Shown: in pieces, positions 57,619 through 64,000 of the stretch
Layout of the letters: every line of letters begins with the position of its first letter
Numbering within the stretch: position 1 is the first letter of the stretch
Assembly (NCBI GenBank): GCA_004352715.1
Contig: SCFE01000004.1
Location: 1,552,321-1,616,320 of the forward strand
Length of the DNA: 64,000 bases
Source of the DNA: Hofstenia miamia
Taxonomy: Eukaryota > Xenacoelomorpha > Acoela
Direction: 5' to 3'
Translations under genes and position numbers: made by a program
The notes under the pieces: generated by a model
What the model saw: only the letters and a program-made list of their open reading frames with translations
What the model was told of the DNA's origin: nothing
The model's database searches: none

Positions 57619-58618
57619 NNNNNNNNNNNNNNNNNNNNNNNNNNNNNNNNNNNNNNNNNNNNNNNNNNNNNNNNNNNNNNNNNNNNNNNNNNNNNNNNNN
57701 NNNNNNNNNNNNNNNNNNNNNNNNNNNNNNNNNNNNNNNNNNNNNNNNNNNNNNNNNNNNNNNNNNNNNNNNNNNNNNNNNNNNNNNNNNNNNNNNNNNN
57801 NNNNNNNNNNNNNNNNNNNNNNNNNNNNNNNNNNNNNNNNNNNNNNNNNNNNNNNNNNNNNNNNNNNNNNNNNNNNNNNNNNNNNNNNNNNNNNNNNNNN
57901 NNNNNNNNNNNNNNNNNNNNNNNNNNNNNNNNNNNNNNNNNNNNNNNNNNNNNNNNNNNNNNNNNNNNNNNNNNNNNNNNNNNNNNNNNNNNNNNNNNNN
58001 NNNNNNNNNNNNNNNNNNNNNNNNNNNNNNNNNNNNNNNNNNNNNNNNNNNNNNNNNNNNNNNNNNNNNNNNNNNNNNNNNNNNNNNNNNNNNNNNNNNN
58101 NNNNNNNNNNNNNNNNNNNNNNNNNNNNNNNNNNNNNNNNNNNNNNNNNNNNNNNNNNNNNNNNNNNNNNNNNNNNNNNNNNNNNNNNNNNNNNNNNNNN
58201 NNNNNNNNNNNNNNNNNNNNNNNNNNNNNNNNNNNNNNNNNNNNNNNNNNNNNNNNNNNNNNNNNNNNNNNNNNNNNNNNNNNNNNNNNNNNNNNNNNNN
58301 NNNNNNNNNNNNNNNNNNNNNNNNNNNNNNNNNNNNNNNNNNNNNNNNNNNNNNNNNNNNNNNNNNNNNNNNNNNNNNNNNNNNNNNNNNNNNNNNNNNN
58401 NNNNNNNNNNNNNNNNNNNNNNNNNNNNNNNNNNNNNNNNNNNNNNNNNNNNNNNNNNNNNNNNNNNNNNNNNNNNNNNNNNNNNNNNNNNNNNNNNNNN
58501 NNNNNNNNNNNNNNNNNNNNNNNNNNNNNNNNNNNNNNNNNNNNNNNNNNNNNNNNNNNNNNNNNNNNNNNNNNNNNNNNNNNNNNNNNNNNNNNNNNNN
58601 NNNNNNNNNNNNNNNNNN
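57619..58618. other. assembly gap, 1,000 N
   Basis: Exactly 1,000 N, a placeholder of unknown length. Any frame drawn through it is meaningless. Confidence 0.99.
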
Positions 58619-58821
58619 ATTCTAGACTTGAACATGTGCAAATACGAGCCAATATCTTAATTAAAACTGTTAAATTTGATATTGTAAGCTAAAATTCGTT
58701 TATGTTTAGGTAATAGTCTTAATTCACTGATTCAGCAACGTGGCTAGTATTTTATTCAGGTAGGGAGAGAGCATTTTTCACATAACTAAATGTCAGTAAA
58801 TTTTTGCCAATTTTTCCATGA

Positions 58822-58875
<54 letters not shown>

Positions 58876-60654
58876 CTAATAATTTATGAAAGTGAACTCA
58901 AATTCACGTTTTAATTTAGATTATTTAGCATTTCATTACTATTTAAATTAGAAATAAATTAGTGATTTAGTCATCGAAAGTTTATGTATATAGCAAATTT
59001 GGTAAAAAAATTGTGCACACATTTAAATGTGTATTCCTTGATGCTTTGTGTAAGAAAAGGTATATATTCCTGAAGGAAAAAATAACTATGTCTTAAAATA
59101 ACTACAATGAAGTTGAATTTCCTCAAATGCTTTCACAAATATATTCACAAATTTATTGAAAAGAAGAAACCTGTAAAAATCAAGAAGTTGTCTTTCTCTA
59201 AATAAAAGTTTTTTTCTGTGAGCTATCAAAATGAAAACCTTTAAAAGATGTTAGTTGTTCTTGAATGAATAACATACATTACGAATTAAATTAAGTAAAA
59301 CTATAAATAACTTTAATGTATGTTTGAAAAGTTTTAAATTTTAACTACAAGAAGACATAGGGTTTATAGCTACCCACATAAACCCAAATTTATGCTGTCT
59401 TTAAAAGTGTGGGATTTCTATAATTTTTTCACGATACTTATTCTATGATGTCCAAAACATAAACACTGATTGTGTTAAAACATACTACAATGAATCAAAG
59501 ATTTTGGGTTATACTTAAGCCTGTCAATGAAGATAATTTTAGTACAATTAACAACATCTATTGAAAAGAATGTAACGATTCGAGCATGAAGTGATAAATA
59601 TTTTGATCTTTTAATATTGTATTAGTGTTCATAACAATAGGGTATGACATTCAAACTGAATTTTAAATGACATGAAAATTATTGGGCAAATGCATATTTT
59701 AAATACATTTATAATTGTGATAATTAATCCCATCTAAGTTTTTTTGGTACGGTAAGAGACATAGGGAATGTATGTATTATAAACGCAGTCAAAATTGAAG
59801 TTGTGAGAAACAATAAATCTAAGGAATTTCAAACATTGATAGAAACATGTTTGTTTTGCAGTATTATATTTCACTCTAAATTCAGTTTTTTGCAATTAAT
59901 GATTTTATATCATTAGATGAATTGAAATTACGTTACACATAGAAATATGAATACTATTAGGTAATAAGTTATTCAGGTGTTTGGAAAAGACTGCATTCCT
60001 GTTTTTCATTTTTTCCAAATGTTCAAGTGTCTAATTTCGATAATAGGTATGAGCACCCATGTCCTCCAATGTCATATTGGAAAATTGATACTGTCATACT
60101 CTCGCATAATTTACATCTTAAGGAACACTAAAGTTCACTTAACTTGCTTCAAAGCTAGGGAAATACAATGCTTATCGATAGTTCAAAATGTCAGAAAATT
60201 GTACTCCAAAAAAATGTGTTTGAAAATGTCATTTTGGCTCTATTTCCAAAACTCAACAACCCTTGAAAAGTTCAAAAACTACTAAAACATGTTTAGTCAT
60301 GCATTTTAAAAGTTAATGAATTTAATAGATATCTCGTATTTTGTGTTAGCTTTGTGTTACTCATCCGAGAAACGGTATACTAAGCTGAAGTGCATTAGTC
60401 ATCCAGTGCTTCTTGTAATTTTCAGTTTTTTATAATCACTAAATTGGATTGCGGGTTTTTTCAGTTTAAGGGCAGCTAAATGAAGTGAAATAAAATAAAT
60501 ATTTGTTTGTCGACGGTAAAAGAAGAAATATGTGTACCTTGATGGTAGTTGCAATAAACTAAGCGTATGTACCACAATTCCAATAACCAACTAGGTTTTA
60601 AATTTATGGATCTATTCTAGACTTGAACATGTGCAAATACGAGCCAATATCTTA
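58619..60654. repeat. 2,036-bp contig with identical 41-bp ends
   Basis: The first 41 bp (58,619-58,659, starting ATTCTAGACTTGAACATG) equal the last 41 bp (60,614-60,654). It lies between two 1,000-N gaps. That is expected of a tandem-repeat unit or circle of 1,995 bp broken at one k-mer. Content: (TA)n at about 58,825-58,868 and AT-rich sequence; a 102-codon frame at 59,977-60,285 has no recognised motif. Confidence 0.75.
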
Positions 60655-61654
60655 NNNNNNNNNNNNNNNNNNNNNNNNNNNNNNNNNNNNNNNNNNNNNN
60701 NNNNNNNNNNNNNNNNNNNNNNNNNNNNNNNNNNNNNNNNNNNNNNNNNNNNNNNNNNNNNNNNNNNNNNNNNNNNNNNNNNNNNNNNNNNNNNNNNNNN
60801 NNNNNNNNNNNNNNNNNNNNNNNNNNNNNNNNNNNNNNNNNNNNNNNNNNNNNNNNNNNNNNNNNNNNNNNNNNNNNNNNNNNNNNNNNNNNNNNNNNNN
60901 NNNNNNNNNNNNNNNNNNNNNNNNNNNNNNNNNNNNNNNNNNNNNNNNNNNNNNNNNNNNNNNNNNNNNNNNNNNNNNNNNNNNNNNNNNNNNNNNNNNN
61001 NNNNNNNNNNNNNNNNNNNNNNNNNNNNNNNNNNNNNNNNNNNNNNNNNNNNNNNNNNNNNNNNNNNNNNNNNNNNNNNNNNNNNNNNNNNNNNNNNNNN
61101 NNNNNNNNNNNNNNNNNNNNNNNNNNNNNNNNNNNNNNNNNNNNNNNNNNNNNNNNNNNNNNNNNNNNNNNNNNNNNNNNNNNNNNNNNNNNNNNNNNNN
61201 NNNNNNNNNNNNNNNNNNNNNNNNNNNNNNNNNNNNNNNNNNNNNNNNNNNNNNNNNNNNNNNNNNNNNNNNNNNNNNNNNNNNNNNNNNNNNNNNNNNN
61301 NNNNNNNNNNNNNNNNNNNNNNNNNNNNNNNNNNNNNNNNNNNNNNNNNNNNNNNNNNNNNNNNNNNNNNNNNNNNNNNNNNNNNNNNNNNNNNNNNNNN
61401 NNNNNNNNNNNNNNNNNNNNNNNNNNNNNNNNNNNNNNNNNNNNNNNNNNNNNNNNNNNNNNNNNNNNNNNNNNNNNNNNNNNNNNNNNNNNNNNNNNNN
61501 NNNNNNNNNNNNNNNNNNNNNNNNNNNNNNNNNNNNNNNNNNNNNNNNNNNNNNNNNNNNNNNNNNNNNNNNNNNNNNNNNNNNNNNNNNNNNNNNNNNN
61601 NNNNNNNNNNNNNNNNNNNNNNNNNNNNNNNNNNNNNNNNNNNNNNNNNNNNNN
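60655..61654. other. assembly gap, 1,000 N
   Basis: Exactly 1,000 N placeholder; followed by a (TA)n tract to 61,666. Confidence 0.99.
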
Positions 61655-61981
61655 ATATATATATATTCATTCAATTTCAATTAATCTACTTTTTGGCCTA
61701 ACCCTCGAGAAGTATAATTGCTACTAATTATTATAAAATTATTAAGGAAGCTATATACATTATTATTTCATGGACTTTGCAAGGCACACGTGTTGCAGAA
61801 CTGTCCCAGGCGTATTCAGGCAAAATATATGAGGGTTGAAAATCTAATTGCTCAATTAAAGCTGGCATCATAAAAAATAAAAGTTGTGCAATGTTTGACA
61901 GGGTTGAAATTACACCAGATATTGTTATTACTTTCACCCTTGAGCTTGCAAATTTCATTTCTGAAATAATGACCTACATCA

Positions 61982-62179
61982 AGTCACCAGTTTTACTGCT
62001 ATGATGGAGGGAAAGAGAATGGACATTTAATCGGAATTGTATGCCAAGTTACGCAAATGTCAAGCAATATCGGCTCAGTTGAGAGCTGTTTCTCTATGTT
62101 AACAAAACTCTTAGCCTACGAAAGAAATCTTAACCCAAATAATATGTGGAAATTTATGTGCTTTAGCGTAATTGAGTGA
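61982..62179 (+). pseudogene. possible hAT-like dimerisation-domain remnant
   Basis: A 65-codon plus-strand frame ending TGA at 62,177-62,179 reads NIGSVESCFSMLTKLLAYER then NLNPNNMWKFM. S.vEScFSml.kl...R..L is close to the hAT C-terminal pattern, but the Arg after Glu is Ser. Weak and isolated. Confidence 0.3.
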
Positions 62180-63040
62180 AGTAGTTGCTTTAAAAAATTG
62201 ACTTTTTATTAGGTAAGAGTTTTTGTATTTGTTTTATATCTTGTTTTCATATTTTAAGGCATACTAACAAAATTCCATCATATTTTGGTTTTTTTAAAGT
62301 CATATTTCTAATGATGAGACACATAGAAATATTTAACCACTTTTCTGATAAACCTAATGTCACAAATCAATGCTTAGATCATCTATAGAGAGTTTAATAA
62401 TTATCCTACCGCTCAGATCTTGATACTATTTGTAAGTTATAGTCATCTTCTATCAGAATATGTGCATAGATAGAAAATTAGTACTTTACAGGGGGAGCAA
62501 TGACGACCAATGTTGATAGTGATAGATTTTAGTGTTAAAACCAGTTTTAGGAGGTCATTTGAAGGCTTAGAGCCTATTTAAGCACTCCAATAATTCTCAA
62601 ATATTGAAAACATCTTTTAAGGGTTTTATAGTCGATTTCTAATAGTAAATTTTGCATCCGTACTCCCACAGAGAGGGCTTGACTATATATTTAAATTTTT
62701 GGAAGAATATCTCAAGAGCAACGTCAAAAAATTTAAGGTTTTCAATTGAGTTGTATTTATGTCAGTAATAGACACACATAGGTAATATTTAATGTAGCCT
62801 GATGTCAATTTAGAAATTTTTTAGAAACGAAAAGTAATCAAGCATTGGAAAAATTTTGGGGTGGGAAATACCTAATCTTAAAAACTATTGATCTAAGAGC
62901 TTATTGATTTACACATTAATTTTGTAACCAGGCAAGAATAAATTTAATATTCATCAAAGACTCAACAATCCAACATTTATGTGAAGCAAAATAAAAAATA
63001 TACCTTGAAAATCTGAAAAAAGCTGACCTCAAATGAATTA
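62180..63040. other. no gene seen
   Basis: AT-rich sequence; frames are short. Confidence 0.4.
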
Positions 63041-63307
63041 GTTTTCACTATTATGAAAAGTGCACTGTCAATGTATGTTATGGACAAGGTTTTTAAAAGT
63101 TGTATAAAATGGAACATTGTTAATGTACATACTTTACATACTGCTCGAGAATTAAGAGATTTTACTCGGCAAGCTATTAAAACTGAGTCGCATGAATCAC
63201 TAAACTTTTTTATTAAGTTTTAAAACTTGGGTAAATTTATGGCGCATTAATTTTCATAAAAGAATTCATTCTCTAACAACTGAAACTAGTACTGCTCTTC
63301 AATATAC

Positions 63308-63950
63308 TTGTTTTTGGCAAGTGGAGTTCGCACAAGTTTTATTAAATACCAAGATTTCTTGTATCATGACTTCGTTCTCCTAGGGTTCTTTCAAAACGAC
63401 TCTTTGGAGATTATTTTGGTCATCTGCGGCAAACAGCTAGTGGCAACTATAATATTTCTGCTTATCAAGGTTATGAAGCAAATCGCATTTATTTAACAAA
63501 ACTATTATGTGAGATTGGTGAAATTCCCGATTACAATTGTGCAAATGCATGCCATAAGTGCCATTTATGTTTTTGTACTGAAAGTGATCTGGAAAAAACA
63601 TTAGTGTATGTGGCTCAGTTTCTAGCAAAGGGCAATAGAAGTTTGCAACAATATTAAAACACCGCATTTGAAGAACGTTTCGAATTTAGTAAGTCAATGT
63701 CACGTGGAGGTTTGTCTTTTCCAAATGACTTATTAAGTCAATATTGCTGTTGCTGCTGCTGTTTTTTAAATGTATTTTGGAAAATATTGTCGAGAAGCAT
63801 TTGTTAAGGCTTTTGAAATGATAAAGTGTAATGATTTTTGTGATCTTGAAGTTGCGAAGACCTTGATTAGAAAATTTGTAAATGTGTCATTCAGTAACTT
63901 TTGTCATTTTATCAATAAATATCACCAGAATGTTTAAAAAAGTACAGTAT
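63308..63950 (+). pseudogene. P-element/THAP9-type transposase C-terminal part, decayed
   Basis: Frame from 63,308 reads LLGFFQNDSLE and, after loss of one base at about 63,409, DYFGHLRQTASGNYNISAYQ. This matches the P-type motif Q(D/N)xLExyFgxxRxxxGxNxN. Continuing: a Cys-rich stretch CANACHKCHLCFC, a stop at 63,656, then SMSRGGLSFPNDLLS, like the SRGGL..PS block near the C-terminus of THAP9/P transposases. It may be the 3' half of the gene whose THAP finger starts at 56,667, separated by gaps and a misplaced contig. Frameshifts and stops make this copy dead. Confidence 0.5.
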
Positions 63951-64000
63951 TTCATTAGATTTTATACTTATGTTTGTAGGATAAAGATTTAAGTTAACTA

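Noticed and set aside
57404-58660. Long frames through the 57,619-58,618 N run
   Set aside because: They consist almost wholly of unknown bases in a placeholder gap. The same holds for the frames over 60,655-61,654.

Overview
The window is AT-rich, intron-bearing animal (metazoan) DNA. I find one host gene that can be modelled with confidence, embedded in a dense and mostly decayed population of transposable elements (TEs): LINEs with type II ORF1 and AP-endonuclease/RT ORF2, an R2-type restriction-like-endonuclease LINE, and DNA transposons with THAP, hAT, mariner-like and Harbinger-like signatures. Composition and element types would suit a cnidarian or another soft-bodied invertebrate, but I cannot name a species. 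There are no bacterial operons, CRISPR arrays or phage. The scaffold is a short-read style assembly: several N-gaps carry the same sequence on both sides, which is the mark of unmerged contig ends.

Layout. 1-600: 3' end of an R2-type retrotransposon. 601-3226: minus-strand CR1/L2-like LINE missing its RT catalytic core. 3.3-8.8 kb: no gene, TA microsatellites and a MITE scrap. 8.8-20.4 kb: a strikingly CpG-poor island of nested TEs. It holds a LINE endonuclease scrap, a complete 3,179-bp transposon of a family I cannot name (12-bp perfect TIRs, 8-bp target duplication), a LINE RT scrap, and a 2.1-kb element with 175-bp TIRs carrying convergent THAP-DDE transposase and YqaJ/SWIM-like genes. 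20.4-23 kb: nothing recognised. 23.0-27.6 kb: nearly full-length plus-strand CR1-like LINE whose ORF1 stop and ORF2 start overlap as TAATG and whose ORF2 carries a 2A ribosome-skipping motif. 27.8-28.8 kb: element bounded by 3+3 inverted iterons. 30.5-32.0 kb: hAT-like element. 33.1-33.5 kb: mariner-like pseudogene. 33.5-45.5 kb: intergenic, with a 480-bp hAT deletion derivative flanked by a perfect 8-bp target duplication and a hAT MITE.

45.5-54.6 kb: the host gene, a TLC-domain membrane protein (TLCD4/TMEM56-like). Four exons join in phase into a 258-residue protein with about six membrane segments; the introns hold a PIF/Harbinger-type MITE, TA microsatellite and a GC-rich hairpin. 56.3-64 kb: a P-element-like THAP transposase split by two 1,000-N gaps, with its THAP N-terminus at 56.7 kb and a candidate C-terminus at 63.3 kb. 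The contig placed between the gaps begins and ends with the same 41 bp, so it is probably a tandem-repeat unit or circle that is misplaced here.

The most useful leads are the LINE's combined TAATG coupling, hydrophobic leader and 2A motif (seen in two diverged copies), the unclassified 12,017-15,195 transposon, the CpG desert that stops at a transposon end, and the identical-ended contig.
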